From the NCBI GenBank assembly GCA_024500155.1, contig CM044871.1, positions 82,692,402-82,756,401 of the forward strand: a DNA stretch of 64,000 nucleotides, written 5' to 3'. The translations under genes were made by a program, and so were the position numbers. Source of the stretch: Chenopodium formosanum (lineage: Eukaryota; Streptophyta; Magnoliopsida; Caryophyllales; Amaranthaceae). Positions 36,014 through 47,793 of this stretch are shown here, piece after piece. The notes under the pieces were generated by a model. It was not told the DNA's origin and did no database searches. It saw nothing but the letters and a program-made list of their open reading frames with translations. The stretch's first letter is position 1; each line of letters starts with the position of its first letter.

Positions 36014-37007
36014 GTGACTAGACACTAGAGTCCTCTGCTGGATGAAAAATCCTTGTGCAATTATGTTATGTGCTGATTGATATTCATGTTCTCTTGGACA
36101 TTTTTTGCTTTGTAAATTTTTTGTATATACATGATTTTTCGTATACATATTACATAATAAAAGTAGATACGGATTAATTTTTTTTGATTAAAAGTATCCT
36201 GTCTTGATCATACTTGTATTTGTGCCTGAAATATGTTGATGGAGCAAAATTCAGATTAACAGGATCTCATGTAGCTCTGTTCGCTTATAGAGTAATAATT
36301 ATTGTCATCGGTCAATTATGGTTTATTGAGTTGATGCAGGCTGTCTAGTCTCTAGTTTGTGTGAAATGAAAGATATTGATTTAGCCGACTTGAACACGGG
36401 ATGTTACTATGTTAGTGTAGAGACTAGAGATCATTCTATGTGTGGCTGTCATATTTTTCCTTTCCTTTCCTTTTTTGTTCTCTTATGATTGGATTTGCTG
36501 TCTAATTCTGTGGTGTAACTGGAAAAAATCTACTTCGTATTTGTTTTGCTAGTTCCGGTAAGAATAAATTTGGATTAGGGTCAATAAGTTTGGTTTAGAT
36601 ACAGTCTGTAGTTTTTAAGTGAAGAACGTAGCTGATTTTTCCTTTTGCATTTTTAGTATACTACGAACTATAATTGATAGTAGATCTCATTAGTGATAAC
36701 TAATGGGGTTTCACACTTACATGAGACCACGTCTAGTAGACTTACCAAAAAGCCCACTCTCACTTGTTCACTACCGAGTACCGACTTCGACTGGTTGTGT
36801 ACTTTTGTGAATAGGCATGCTCATTGTCAATTGTATCTTTTTTACTTACGGAATAATGTATAAAAATTCCATTTACTCCGTAATTGATTTTTCTTTGACT
36901 TTGGGGCAAACTTTGGGTGGACAAAAATGTACGGAATAAGAAACCGTGTTCAAATTCAATGTATACTTTTGGAATGAAAAATGAATTATTCAATGTACAT
37001 TTAACGT
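36014..37007. other. 3' flank of the COR413-like gene
   Basis: No further coding signal. A TACTCCGTA 9-mer lies at 36874. No complete transposon could be delimited. Confidence 0.5.
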
Positions 37008-37094
37008 GAGGGGTAGTTCAAGTGGTTAGAGCTTCCCTTTCGTAACTAGGAGTTTTTTGGATCGATTTCCCCAGGCCCTATGTGGCTCTTTAAA

Positions 37095-37127
<33 letters not shown>
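37008..37127 (+). mobile_element. tRNA-derived SINE
   Basis: GAGGGGTAGTTCAAGTGGTT carries a tRNA A-box (TAGTTCAAGTGG, 37014-37025). About 34 bases later GGATCGATTTCC (37059-37070) matches a diverged B-box. A poly(A) tract of about 32 bases follows. RNA polymerase III boxes at tRNA spacing plus an A tail define a SINE. It is very short and no clear target duplication was found. Confidence 0.7.
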
Positions 37128-37128
<1 letters not shown>

Positions 37129-37635
37129 AAAAAAAGAAAATGGAATATACAGCAACAACAGATAAATGGACCAAGTGATAAAATATGAAGGTAGTCTCCC
37201 CTTCGAGAGAAATTATAAAATATTGGTGGGTTCTTGCCAAAAATAGTAGTGTTGCAATTATTATGAAATGACTGAAAATGAAAAGCGTTTTATTCAATAT
37301 GAAATGGGGGTGTAGTTATTATTTGTCGGATACATTGTTCATTCAAAACTTTTCATGGGTGCACGGTGTATTATTTAAATCTTTAGGGGCACACGGAACA
37401 ATTTTTTATTTTTTTTAAAAACAATGGTGTTTTTCTCTTTTCTTTTTTCTTTTTATTTTTTTAACAGATAAGAGCAAAGGCTAAAATACATCTACTTGTT
37501 CCTTTCATCCCTTTGTTTTCAATAGACAAGCTATATTTTTTTAACTTGCAAGAAATTGAGTACTGTATTTTGTGTTTATTTGTTAAACTTGTCCCTTTGT
37601 GATGCTAAAATCTTCTACTTTACAAATCCGTCTTC

Positions 37636-37690
37636 TGTAGTTGACTATTGACTTCAATACATCCTCCCATGACCACATATGAGTTTCCCT
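37636..37690 (+). promoter_or_regulatory. Conserved W-box block upstream of LYK copy A
   Basis: TTGAC cores lie at 37641-37645 and 37648-37652, followed by CTTCAATA and GACCACATATGAG. The arrangement ATTGACTTCAATA ... CAnnTATGAG recurs upstream of copies B and C. WRKY factors bind TTGAC(C/T) and drive defence genes. A TATA-like TTATAAAC lies at 37861-37868. Confidence 0.55.
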
Positions 37691-37952
37691 TTCAAATTTT
37701 GCTTCTTATTTATTTTATTTTATTTTATTTATTTATTTATTTTTTTGGTGAAGATAGTCAAAAACTCAAAACAGCAACTTCCCTCAGCTTTCCTACGTAG
37801 GTTTCAACAAATTCTCATTGTGGTGAGTGTAAGTTTGCTTTACACTCTCAGTAAACCCACTTATAAACAAAAGCTTGCTATATTTAGCAATCCATATAAT
37901 TTTCATTCCACTTCAACCTCTCACCATCTTAGCATCTCCTAATCAGATCCAA

Positions 37953-39887
37953 ATGGTTTTTCCTTCATTCATTTTTGCCTTCCTTTTCTCAATCTTCTAC
38001 TTCTCTTGTTTCATCACAGCTCAGCAACCTTATGCCAGGAATGTGTGCCGTCGAAACGAGTCCTCTGCTCTTGGATACACCTGCAATGGTGTGAACCGAT
38101 CTTGCAAAACTTTTCTCATATACCGGACTCAACTTCCCTACAACACCGTCTCTTCCATCGCCTCTCTTTTTTCTGTCAATGCATCTCAGATATCTGCATT
38201 CAATAAAAATATTGCGGCAAACATGGCCTTGGCAACAAACACCAAGGTGATTATTCCTGTGACATGCTCCTGTGTTGGTAGGTTCTACCAAACCAATACC
38301 ACTCATGTTGTTCGAACTGGTGATAATTACTACTTGCTAGCTAACAATACCTTTGAAGGTCTGACTACTTGCAGGGCTATCAAAGCTCAGAAAGTTAGTC
38401 CAAATATAGTTAACATATTTCCCGATGAAAGGCTTACTATACCTCTTAGGTGTGCTTGTCCTACTCGGAGGCAACTTAATTTAGGGATCAAGTATCTTGT
38501 GAGCTTTGTGATCCAACCAAGCAATACTGCTATTGGGGCTATTGCTACATACTTTGGAGCTGACGTTGGACAAACTCTCGAGGCCAATGGAAAATCTGAG
38601 CAGGATGATGTTATCAACCCTTTCACAACCCTTCTTATTCCGTTACAGACCCCACCAAATGTTTCTAAATTGGAGTATCCTCCTTACGTACCACCCCCAA
38701 CATCTTCTCCAGTTTCCTTTCCTCCTATAGAAACACCATTACCAATGTTGTCTAGTGGGAATTCGAAAAAGAAATGGGTTTATTTTGGGTTAGGGGCAGT
38801 TGCTGGAGGGGTGTTTATTTTAGTAGTAGGGTTAATGACTTTCTTTATGTTGCCAAGGATGTGTATGAGGAAAAAAATTGATCCAAATTCACAAAACCTT
38901 GGAGCACAAGGAAAGGCTGTAGTGAAGCAGGCGCCAGAGAAAGAATCCCTCGAGTTTCTTGAGAGTATATCTAGGATAGCTTCCCTGAAAGTGTATAGCT
39001 TCACGGAGTTGCAGGCAGCGACAGAGAATTTCAGCTCTGATCACTGGATTAAAGGATCAGTATATAGGGGAAATATTAGCGGTGATGAAGTGGTTATTAA
39101 GAAGATGGATGGAGATGTCAGCAAAGAGATTAGTGTACTAAACAAGATCAACCATTTCAACCTTATCAGGTTGCTGGGGGTTTGTTTTGATGACGGGGTT
39201 TGGTACTTTGTGTATGAATATGCAAGCAATGGACCATTGAGGGATTGGATCTTCCAAGACAACCCTGATGGAAAAACCTTAAGTTGGGGGAAGAGAATCC
39301 AGGTGGCTTGCGATGTTGCCACTGGGCTTAACTATCTTCATATCTATACAAACCCGCCACACATTCACAAGGATATAAGGAGCAGCAATGTTCTTCTGAA
39401 TAATGAGTTCAGGGCAAAAATTGCCAAATTTGGTCTCTCAAGACCAATCAAAGGCAATGATGGTCAATTTACGTTAACTAATCATATTGTGGGTACAAAG
39501 GGTTATTTGGCTCCTGAGTATTTGGAAAACGGAGTAGTCTCTCCTATGCTTGATGTTTATGCCTTTGGTGTTCTGTTTTTAGAGATGCTCACTGGGAGGG
39601 ATGTTGCTAGTCTTTATGAAGGGGTTAAGGTTCATTTGTCAGAAATTTTAAGCCCTGTGCTGAGTGAGGATGGGAATTTGAGCTTGAAAGAATTTATGGA
39701 TTCTTCCCTCGGGGAGGATTACCCTACTGATATTGCATATACTATGCTTGTGCTAGTTGATAGTTGCTTGAGAAAAGATCCAGGAAAACGCCCTTTTATG
39801 GATGAAATTGTGCAGATTTTATCAAAAACCTTGACAACCTCACTGATCTGGGGATCCAGTACATCTGCTAGTGTCTTAAGCTTATGA
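37953..39887 (+). CDS. LYK5: LysM receptor-like pseudokinase, LYK4/LYK5 clade (copy A)
   Basis: Single exon, 644 residues; the ATG at 37953 is used because the upstream extension opens at TTG. Residues 1-23 form a signal peptide ending ITA|QQ. A LysM ectodomain follows with the CxC pairs CSC and CAC typical of LYKs and many N-glycosylation sequons, then a Pro-rich juxtamembrane stretch. A membrane span lies at about 277-300. The kinase domain keeps the VAIK-type lysine (K383 in VVIKK) and the catalytic-loop Asp (H472-K473-D474). It lacks a canonical glycine loop (IKGSVYRG) and has KFG (492-494) instead of DFG. That loss predicts little or no phosphotransfer, as reported for AtLYK5, the high-affinity chitin receptor that acts with CERK1 at the plasma membrane. 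Copies B and C are tandem paralogues. LYK4 versus LYK5 is not resolved. Confidence 0.93.
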   Translation: MVFPSFIFAFLFSIFYFSCFITAQQPYARNVCRRNESSALGYTCNGVNRSCKTFLIYRTQLPYNTVSSIASLFSVNASQISAFNKNIAANMALATNTKVIIPVTCSCVGRFYQTNTTHVVRTGDNYYLLANNTFEGLTTCRAIKAQKVSPNIVNIFPDERLTIPLRCACPTRRQLNLGIKYLVSFVIQPSNTAIGAIATYFGADVGQTLEANGKSEQDDVINPFTTLLIPLQTPPNVSKLEYPPYVPPPTSSPVSFPPIETPLPMLSSGNSKKKWVYFGLGAVAGGVFILVVGLMTFFMLPRMCMRKKIDPNSQNLGAQGKAVVKQAPEKESLEFLESISRIASLKVYSFTELQAATENFSSDHWIKGSVYRGNISGDEVVIKKMDGDVSKEISVLNKINHFNLIRLLGVCFDDGVWYFVYEYASNGPLRDWIFQDNPDGKTLSWGKRIQVACDVATGLNYLHIYTNPPHIHKDIRSSNVLLNNEFRAKIAKFGLSRPIKGNDGQFTLTNHIVGTKGYLAPEYLENGVVSPMLDVYAFGVLFLEMLTGRDVASLYEGVKVHLSEILSPVLSEDGNLSLKEFMDSSLGEDYPTDIAYTMLVLVDSCLRKDPGKRPFMDEIVQILSKTLTTSLIWGSSTSASVLSL

Positions 39888-41194
39888 CAATCTGAAGAGT
39901 GAAGACTAGGTTATTTTATTTTTTATTTTTACAGCGCTTGTTGCTTCAAATCACCCTTTTTACCTTAGCTTTAAGCTTCTTTCCTTTTGTTTAGGTGAAT
40001 ATTTGGTACTTTTTTAACAGAAGGATGCTTATATTTATGTAGAACGATCCAAAAATTTTATTTTAAGGTTTTCTTATGTTGCTATGAAGTGTGTACAAGA
40101 CTTGAATAAACTAATACAGCATTAATATTTTTAGTAAAACTGAAGGTGATTGAAGTTGTAAATAGTATGTCTTGATGTTAACCTTCTAACCAAAGAAATT
40201 CTTGATAGAATTCGTGGGGGAGGCTAGGTATAAAGTAAGGGGAGAGAAATTAATCGGAGACTAGTGACTGAAAGTTGTTGCACAAGTTACGAACTGTTAA
40301 AATACACTATTATGCCTGGCTAAAAACGCTGATATATGCATTATGACTAGTTCTATTATTGATAAGGATAGAGAATTGATTTGACTCCCTTTGCTCTTTT
40401 TTATATTTGTATTTTGTAAGAATTGAATGTAATATATAGACTGAGGAGTTTTTTTACTCAATTTCGCGTAGAATTCTTGAAATCAGCTGATAAAAATAAT
40501 TGGTTGTCCTTGCTGCTTATGGGCTCATCCCATTAATTATAATAACTTTGTTTACTTGGATGAGCTAACTTAATTTAAACTATTCCTTGCCCATTATTAT
40601 ACTTTTTGTCTGCATGGACAAGCTTATCACTTTATTTGAATTAGTAGCTGCTAGTTTTTGACTGTTTCTGATCAACTTGAAGCTAGTTAGAATCTATTTA
40701 ACCATGAGTTAAGGCGGTTTTGAAGCCTTTTTATCATGACTTAGGTACTAGATTGATACTGTTTCTCTTAATGTACATCACCTCATCAGTGTTTGATGGA
40801 GTTATATGGCGGATAGGCCAGCGCCAGCTTGACTAACCTGATCCGCAGCCTCTGGGTCCTTTCTGTTATGAGAATTTTCATCGATCTTGTGATTCATAGT
40901 GCATTGCATAAATTGACAGTGCGTTTGAGTTTTGAGCAAGAGATAGATCGAAGAAATGATTTAGGAATGTTATGTTTATAAGTGATGATAAATAAAGATA
41001 AATACGTAGTATCTGAGTTTGACATCATTTTATTCTATGAAGTTTTTCATAAAATGCAATCAGGTTACATGGGTTGAATATTCAGGAGTTTTGACTTTTT
41101 TTTGTTTATCAATTGACATGATTCACACATCTAAAGACTCCCTGCGATTTTCCTTCAGTTTTTCACATACTTGATAGTTCGCAAGCTAAGATAA

Positions 41195-41234
<40 letters not shown>

Positions 41235-41880
41235 TATTTATAATTCTGATCTGTCTTAAATAAAACTGTTTTTTTTTTTTTTTTTTTCCCTAAAATAGTT
41301 TACATCTGACAAGAAATTTACATGTAATTCAGCATAGCGTCTAGATGTTTACTATAGAGTGATCAAATACAATTTGCACTCTTTAGCTTTAGGGTGATGA
41401 TATGTTTGACTTATTGTTCTAATCTTGTGATTAATTTTTGTTTTAGAATAAGACACTTCTTTTTAAAATGAATATTTGGGATAAGTTTACTTTGATTTTC
41501 AATGGTCTTTTTTTTTTTTTTTTTTTAAACTCTGTATTGTATAAAATTTTCTTTTAATTCATTGAATAAATGTAGACCATAGGTATACAAAATATGATTT
41601 AACTACTTATTTAGTTATTTCATATGAGAATCAAGTGGGAGCTCAATGGTAAAGCTCTTATCTTGTAATATTTCCTCAAATGTAATATTTCGTTTTTCCT
41701 AATGAGCACAATTAAGAGTACAACTAATTTGAGCATTCTAGAAAACGAAATAATTTGCATCTTCATTTTATACAGATTAGTTTCAATAAACTACTCTGTA
41801 ATCTTTTTTATATCATATCTGTTAAAAGTATGATAATGTGATGCATTTTCTTTTATAACAAGAATATCCTTACAAATCCC
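39888..41880. other. Spacer between LYK copies A and B
   Basis: No coding signal. Long T tracts occur at about 41199-41231, 41269-41287 and 41512-41526. On the minus strand these are A tracts and could be retroposon tails, but no complete element could be delimited. Confidence 0.5.
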
Positions 41881-41885
41881 CCTTA

Positions 41886-42030
41886 TGTAGTTGAACATTG
41901 ACTTCAATAAAACTTTCTAATTCCTATGGCCAACTTATGAGTTATAAATTATTCATGAGTCATCCACAACATCGGACATCCCTATTTCCATACCTTAATC
42001 CCCCTTTTTTTCTGGGATGAAGATGGTCAA
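41886..42030 (+). promoter_or_regulatory. Conserved W-box block upstream of LYK copy B
   Basis: ATTGACTTCAATA (TTGAC at 41898-41902), then CCAACTTATGAG, parallels the block upstream of copy A. An inverted W-box, GGTCAA, follows at 42025-42030. The TATA box TATATAAA is at 42138-42145, 51 bases before the ATG. Confidence 0.55.
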
Positions 42031-42195
42031 CTTAGCAATAACATGTAGCTTTCCTACATAAAACTCTTCCAAAATAATGCCTTTCAAGAATAATTATTAT
42101 CAACTACTTTAATAAGGTTGCTATCTTATACAAGTACTATATAAACATACCATCTTTTGCACCATCTCACCCCTACCAAGCCATATTCACTCCAA

Positions 42196-44148
42196 ATGGC
42201 TTCTCTTTCTTTGGCTTTCGCTTTCGTTCTCTCCTTGATTTGCTTCCCTTACTTGCTCTTAGCCCAGCAGTCTTATGGCGATAGTAATTGCCCTGCATAT
42301 AACAACGCTTCTACGGCTCTTGGGTATGACTGTAACGGTGTGAATAGGACTTGCCAAACTTTTCTCATATATAGGGCTCAGCCAGCCTACAACACCATCT
42401 CTTCCATTGCTTCCCTTTTATCTGCCAATGCATCTGAGGTATCTGCGATCAACAGCAACATATCTGTAAGCAAGGCCTTGGCAACAGACACCGAGGTGAT
42501 TGTCCCTTTGACTTGCTCTTGTGCAGGTAGGTTTTACCAAGCCAACACCTCCTATGTTGTTCAAACGAATGAAAATTATTACGTTATAAATACAAATAAG
42601 TTTGAAAGTTTGACTACTTGTAATGCTATTCAAATTCAGAAAACCAGCCCAAATGTAATAAATGTATTCCCTGATGATAAACTTAATATCCCTCTAAGGT
42701 GTGCTTGTCCTACTAGAAAGCAATTTGATGCAGGGATTAGGCACCTTATTACCTATGTGATCCAATCAGGCAATGCTATAGCGAGTATTGCTCATAGATT
42801 TGGAGCTGATGTTGGGCAAACACTTGAGGCCAATGGAAAATCCGAGCAGAATTCTGTTATCCAACCTAACACAACCCTGCTTGTTCCAGTACAATTTCCG
42901 CCCAACAGTTCTCATATGGACTATCCTCCTTATGTACCACCCCCGCCACTACCTCCACCATCAATTCCTCCTAGAGCAACACCATCACAACCGCTGTCTA
43001 GTGGGAGTTCCAGTAAGAAATGGGCTTATTTTGGGGTTGGAATAGTTGTAGGAGCTGCATTTATCTCAGTTGCAGGGACCATTCTTTTCTGTATGCTTCT
43101 AGGGAAAACTACGAGGAAGAAAAATGATCCAATTGTGTCATTGCGAAGCTTTGAAGCACAAGAAAAGGCTGTTACAGAGAAGTCTCTAGAGACCGAGACA
43201 GAATCCCTGGTGTTTCTTGAGAGCATATCAAAAATAGCTTCCCTGAAAGTATACAGTTTCAAGGACCTGCAGGCAGCAACAGAGAATTTCAGTGCTGATC
43301 ATTGGATTAAGGGATCGGTGTATAAGGGAAATGTAAATGGCGATGAGGTGGTAATCAAGAAGATGGATGGAGATGTCAGTAGAGAGATTAATGTACTAAA
43401 CAAGATCAACCATTTAAATCTCATCAGGCTGTTGGGAGTTTGCTTTCAGGATGGAATTTGGTACTTTGTCTATGAATATGCAGGTAACGGACCTTTAAGC
43501 GATTGGATTTACCAAGACAGCCCCGACAAGAAAGCCTTGAGTTGGGGACAAAGAATGCAGGTGGCTTATGATGTCGCCACAGGACTGAACTACCTACATA
43601 GATATACAAGCCCACCACATGTTCACAAGGACATAAAAAGCAGGAATGTTCTTCTTAATGACGAGTTTAGGGGGAAAATTGCAAAGTTTGGGCTCGCAAG
43701 GCCAGTTATGGGAAATGATGGTCAATTCACCTTAACGAAGCATATTGTAGGGACAAAAGGATATTTGGCACCTGAGTATTTGGAGAATGGAATAGTCTCT
43801 CCAATGCTTGATGTTTATGCATTTGGTGTTCTGTTGCTTGAGATGCTAACTGGAAAGGACGTCGCTTTACTTTATGAAGGAGTTAAGGTTCACTTATCAG
43901 AGGTGTTAGGGCCTTTGGTAAAAGAGGAAGATGGGATTTCGAACTTGAAAGATTTTATGGATACTTCTCTTGGGGAGGATTACCCTGCTGATATCGCTTA
44001 TACTATGCTCGTGCTTGTTGATCATTGCTTGAGAAAAGATCCAGGAAAGCGCCCTTCTATGGATGAAATTGTTCAAATTCTGTCCAAAACTCTGACAACC
44101 TCACTTATATGGGGATCCAGTACTTCTGCTGGTAACTCTAGCTCATGA
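42196..44148 (+). CDS. LYK5: LysM receptor-like pseudokinase, LYK4/LYK5 clade (copy B)
   Basis: Single exon, 650 residues from the ATG at 42196. The layout matches copy A: signal peptide 1-23 (ending LLLA|QQ), LysM ectodomain with CSC and CAC pairs, and a Pro-rich stretch (YVPPPPLPPPSIPP). A membrane span follows at about 277-302, then the kinase domain. The lysine is K388 (VVIKK), the catalytic loop is H477-K478-D479, and the DFG motif is replaced by K497-F498-G499. The glycine loop is again IKGSVYKG. The identical replacement in A and B shows kinase inactivation preceded their duplication. The frame is uninterrupted over its full length, so it is probably functional. Role: chitin-oligomer perception with an active partner kinase (inferred from the family). 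Confidence 0.93.
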   Translation: MASLSLAFAFVLSLICFPYLLLAQQSYGDSNCPAYNNASTALGYDCNGVNRTCQTFLIYRAQPAYNTISSIASLLSANASEVSAINSNISVSKALATDTEVIVPLTCSCAGRFYQANTSYVVQTNENYYVINTNKFESLTTCNAIQIQKTSPNVINVFPDDKLNIPLRCACPTRKQFDAGIRHLITYVIQSGNAIASIAHRFGADVGQTLEANGKSEQNSVIQPNTTLLVPVQFPPNSSHMDYPPYVPPPPLPPPSIPPRATPSQPLSSGSSSKKWAYFGVGIVVGAAFISVAGTILFCMLLGKTTRKKNDPIVSLRSFEAQEKAVTEKSLETETESLVFLESISKIASLKVYSFKDLQAATENFSADHWIKGSVYKGNVNGDEVVIKKMDGDVSREINVLNKINHLNLIRLLGVCFQDGIWYFVYEYAGNGPLSDWIYQDSPDKKALSWGQRMQVAYDVATGLNYLHRYTSPPHVHKDIKSRNVLLNDEFRGKIAKFGLARPVMGNDGQFTLTKHIVGTKGYLAPEYLENGIVSPMLDVYAFGVLLLEMLTGKDVALLYEGVKVHLSEVLGPLVKEEDGISNLKDFMDTSLGEDYPADIAYTMLVLVDHCLRKDPGKRPSMDEIVQILSKTLTTSLIWGSSTSAGNSSS

Positions 44149-45200
44149 TCATGGTAGTTATGTGTAGCAGCTGCAGCCTTTTCGTCAATACCTGCTATCA
44201 GCCCTGATACCTGTATTAATGTAGTGTGAACTCTTATGGAATTCTAGATGATTGTTGTAACAAAAACCTCATGTTTAGTTTCCATTTCATTGGTGTATGT
44301 TTGTTCAGGGAATTGAAGTATAGGACAGTTTTTTTTTTTTCTTTTCTTTTTCGTGTAATGAATCGGTTTCCCTTCTAAGGTAGGAAATCTAATAAATTAT
44401 ATCTCAGTGTCAATATTCTGGCCAAAGTTTCTCCTAATATAAGTTCCATCTTAATCATATTAGTTGCATATATGAAGTACTATTTAAATTTCTGATTTTT
44501 TTCTGACAGAGAGAGAAATAGATTACATGCTATTTTTGTTGATGTTATCTGTTTGTATTAGGTTCTGTGTGAGAAAGTCACTTGAGGATCAAATTTAGAA
44601 GCTATAATATATTTATACTTGGATCTTGTAGGTGAATTGACCCCATTTCTTAGAACTGTTATGTAAATGTTGTTTGCAGACTTCTTGATACCTTACTGTT
44701 AGACCAGAAGAATGACAATATGTTGCTTACAGCGCATCACAGCGCCTAACTGTGATGGAAGTGCCTGAACCATCACAGGGGCAGCACGGTCATTCTCGCT
44801 CCTCGCTCAATTCATCAGGTCTAGTCTTCCCTTCACACCTCAACTTGTGATGTAATTGCCCATAAAATAAGACTTGAGCTGAAGCAAAATAAACAATCAG
44901 TAATTGTTTTATCAGTTTTTTGAACCCTCAATACTTGTAATAAACGATAATTGTCAACATAAAAAATACGTGGTTTATCTACAACAATAAACTTTTACAT
45001 ATTTAGAATTAGAAAATGAAATATGAATTAAACAAAATTGTAGATGTGCCTATAATTTGCAGTCATGCATCTACCAGCTCATAACATGTTTTAAATTAAT
45101 ATTTGTTGATCTCTTATGATCATTTGGTACCATTAAATAAATTTAATAAAACACTTATCAATTTCTCATGGAATTTCCTTGTATCACAGGATTATTTTAC
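44149..45200. other. Spacer between LYK copies B and C
   Basis: No coding signal and no complete transposon seen. Confidence 0.5.
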
Positions 45201-45204
45201 TAAA

Positions 45205-45335
45205 CCCTCTTATGTAATTGAATATTGACTCTTATAACACCGTCAATGGACCACATATGAGTTTTGTTTGATTTCCCATCTGTCAACTTACCATTCCCCC
45301 ACATCCTTATTATTTTGGTAAAAATGGTCAACCCA
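45205..45335 (+). promoter_or_regulatory. Conserved W-box block upstream of LYK pseudogene C
   Basis: Contains ATTGACT (TTGAC at 45235-45239), GTCAA (45242-45246), GACCACATATGAG, and GGTCAA at 45326-45331, in the same order as upstream of copies A and B. A TATA box TATATATAA lies at 45520-45528. Confidence 0.5.
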
Positions 45336-45675
45336 TCAATTTCCTAGTTACTAATCTGTCTCAAGCATTATTCATTTGAGTATAAACTATGTTGCTGAAA
45401 TTCGGGTACTTGTGTTCAATATGGTTACATGTCTGAGTGTCTGACTCGTCTATTTTGTGAAGAAAAAAAAAATCACATTTTGAAGTGGCAAAGTTTCCTA
45501 CTCATATATTAGCTTTGAGTATATATAACACGGGGTATTTGAGGTAAAATGAAGAGTGAGTAACATAGCTTATAAAATGACCAAAGTGGCTATCAAACAC
45601 AATACGTCATTTAAGAAAGCATACTATGTAATCATACAATCTTTCCCACCTTGTTCAAGCCAAAATCCAATTAAA

Positions 45676-47617
45676 ATGGCTTCTCATTCATTAACTTGCA
45701 CCTTTGTTCTCTTAATTTTCTTCCCTTACTTGATCACATCCCAACAGCCTTATGCTCCTAATATTTGCCCTGCAAATAGCAACACCACTTCTGTTAGTTC
45801 TTGGATACAACTGCAATGGTGTAGAACGATCTTGCCAGTCTTTTCTCATCTACCGGACTCAGCCTCCATATAACACCGTCTCTTCAATTGCTTCCCTACT
45901 ATCCGTGAATGCATCTCAGGTTTCTGCAATCAACAGCAACATCTCCGAAAACATGGCCTTGGCAAATAACACTGAGGTGATTGTCCCTGTAACCTGCTCC
46001 TGTTCAGGTAGGTTTTACCAAGCCAACACTACTCATGTTGTTCAAACTGGTGATAATTACTACTTGCTAGCTAACACAACCTATGGAGGTTTAACTACTT
46101 GCAAGGCTATAAGAAGTCAGAAAATCAGTCCAAATATAGTAAATATTTTCCCAAATGAAAGGCTTACAATCCCTCTCAGGTGTGATTGTCCTACAAGAAG
46201 GCAACTAAATGCAGGGATTCGGTACCTTATGAGCTTTGTGGTGCAATTTGGAAATCAAGTTCCTGAAATTGCTATAAAATTTGGAGCTGATGTTGGTCAA
46301 ACACTCGAGGCCAACGAAAAATCTGAGGAGGACATTGATGCTATCTATCCTTACACTACACTGCTTGTTCCATTACATAACCCACCCAATGGTTCTCAAA
46401 TGGAATATCCTCTCTATGTACCTCCTTCACCTCCACCGTCCCTTCCTCCTTCAGCATCATCATCACCGCGGTCATCTAGGGTGAAATCGAGCAAAAAATG
46501 GGACTATTTTGGGGTAGGACTGGTTGCAGGGTTTGTATTTCTCTCAGTTTCACAACTTTTCATTATGTTCCTAAGGAAGAGTATGAAGAAGAAAGATGAT
46601 CCAATTGTGTCATCACAAAGCTTTGAAGCACAGGAAAAGGCTGTTGCAGTACAGCAGTCAGAAAAGGAGACAGAATCCCTGCAGTTTCTAGAGAGCATAT
46701 CGAAAATATCTTCCCTGAGAGTATACAGTTTCAAGGACTTACAGGCTGCAACAAAGAATTTCAGGGCAGATCATTGGATTAAGGGATCGGTATACAAGGG
46801 AACCCTTAATGGTGATCAGGTGGCCATCAAGAAGATGGAAGGAGATGTCAGCAATGAGATTAGTGTACTAAACAAGATCAACCATTTCAATCTCATCAGG
46901 TTATTGGGAGTGTTTCGAAGATGGAGTTTGGTACTTTGTTAATGAATTTGCAGGGAATGGACCATTGAACGACTGGATCTACCAAGACAACCCCGAAGGA
47001 AAAATCTTCAGTTGGGGGAAGAGAATGCAGGTTGCTTGCGATGTTGCCACCGGGTTGAATTATCTTCATAGCTTCACAAGCCCACCACATGTCCACACGG
47101 ATATAAAGAGCAGCAATATTTTTCTGAATAACGAATTCAGGGCGAAAATTGCTAGATTTGGTCTTGCAGGCCAGTAAGAGGGAGTGATGGTCAGTTCACC
47201 CTAACAACACATATCGTAGGGACAAAGGAATATTTGGCTCCTGAGTATTTAGACAATGGAATAGTCTCCCCCATGCTTGATGTTTACGCGTTTGGTGTTC
47301 TGTTGCTAGAAATGGTAACTGGTAAGGATGTTGCTTCTCTTTATGAAGGGGTTAAGGTTCACTTATCTGAGGTCTTAAACCCTGTGTTGAGCAAGGAAAA
47401 TGGGATTTTGAATGTGAAGAAATTCATCGATTCTTCACTAGGACAGGATTATCCTGCTGATGTTGCTTATACTATGCTCGTACTTGTTGATCGTTGTTTG
47501 AGAAAAGATCCAGGAAGTAGGCCTACCATGGATGAGATTGTGCAAATTCTGACAAAAACTCTTACAACCTCGCTTATCTGGGGATCTAGTACTTCCGCTA
47601 GTATCTCAAGTTCATGA
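45676..47617 (+). pseudogene. LYK4/LYK5-like pseudogene with three frameshifts (copy C)
   Basis: Full-length relative of copies A and B, starting at an ATG (45676) with a good signal peptide, but the frame breaks three times. A 1-nt insertion lies near 45790-45801, before the LGYNCNGV motif. A 2-nt loss lies near 46907-46917 in the LIRLLGV region, and a 1-nt loss near 47164-47172 just after the degraded DFG. The catalytic loop reads HVHTD and the DFG position RFG. Between the breaks the sequence still reads smoothly to the shared C-terminal ending, so decay is recent. Alternatives are assembly errors at three places, or expression of a short secreted ectodomain fragment; the first break leaves only about 65 residues. 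Confidence 0.85.
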
Positions 47618-47793
47618 TCATTGCATCAGGAAAACCTACTACTTAAATCAGTATGCAGTTGCGTAGCTTACCTCTTTATTGCCTTCCGAATGTGTTTATG
47701 ACGTTTTGTTTGCCCTCTTGATAAACATGGGTCGTTTATCAAGATGATAAACTTGTATTTTCTCCCTATATAGTCAATCTATTAAATGATTTA

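Noticed and set aside
37875..37952. 26-residue N-terminal extension of LYK copy A
   Set aside because: It opens at TTG and would place sequence before the signal peptide; the ATG at 37953 puts the signal peptide at the N-terminus.
45752..47617. Separate short kinase and LysM genes in LYK copy C
   Set aside because: The ORFs are consecutive pieces of one gene separated by small indels when compared with copies A and B.
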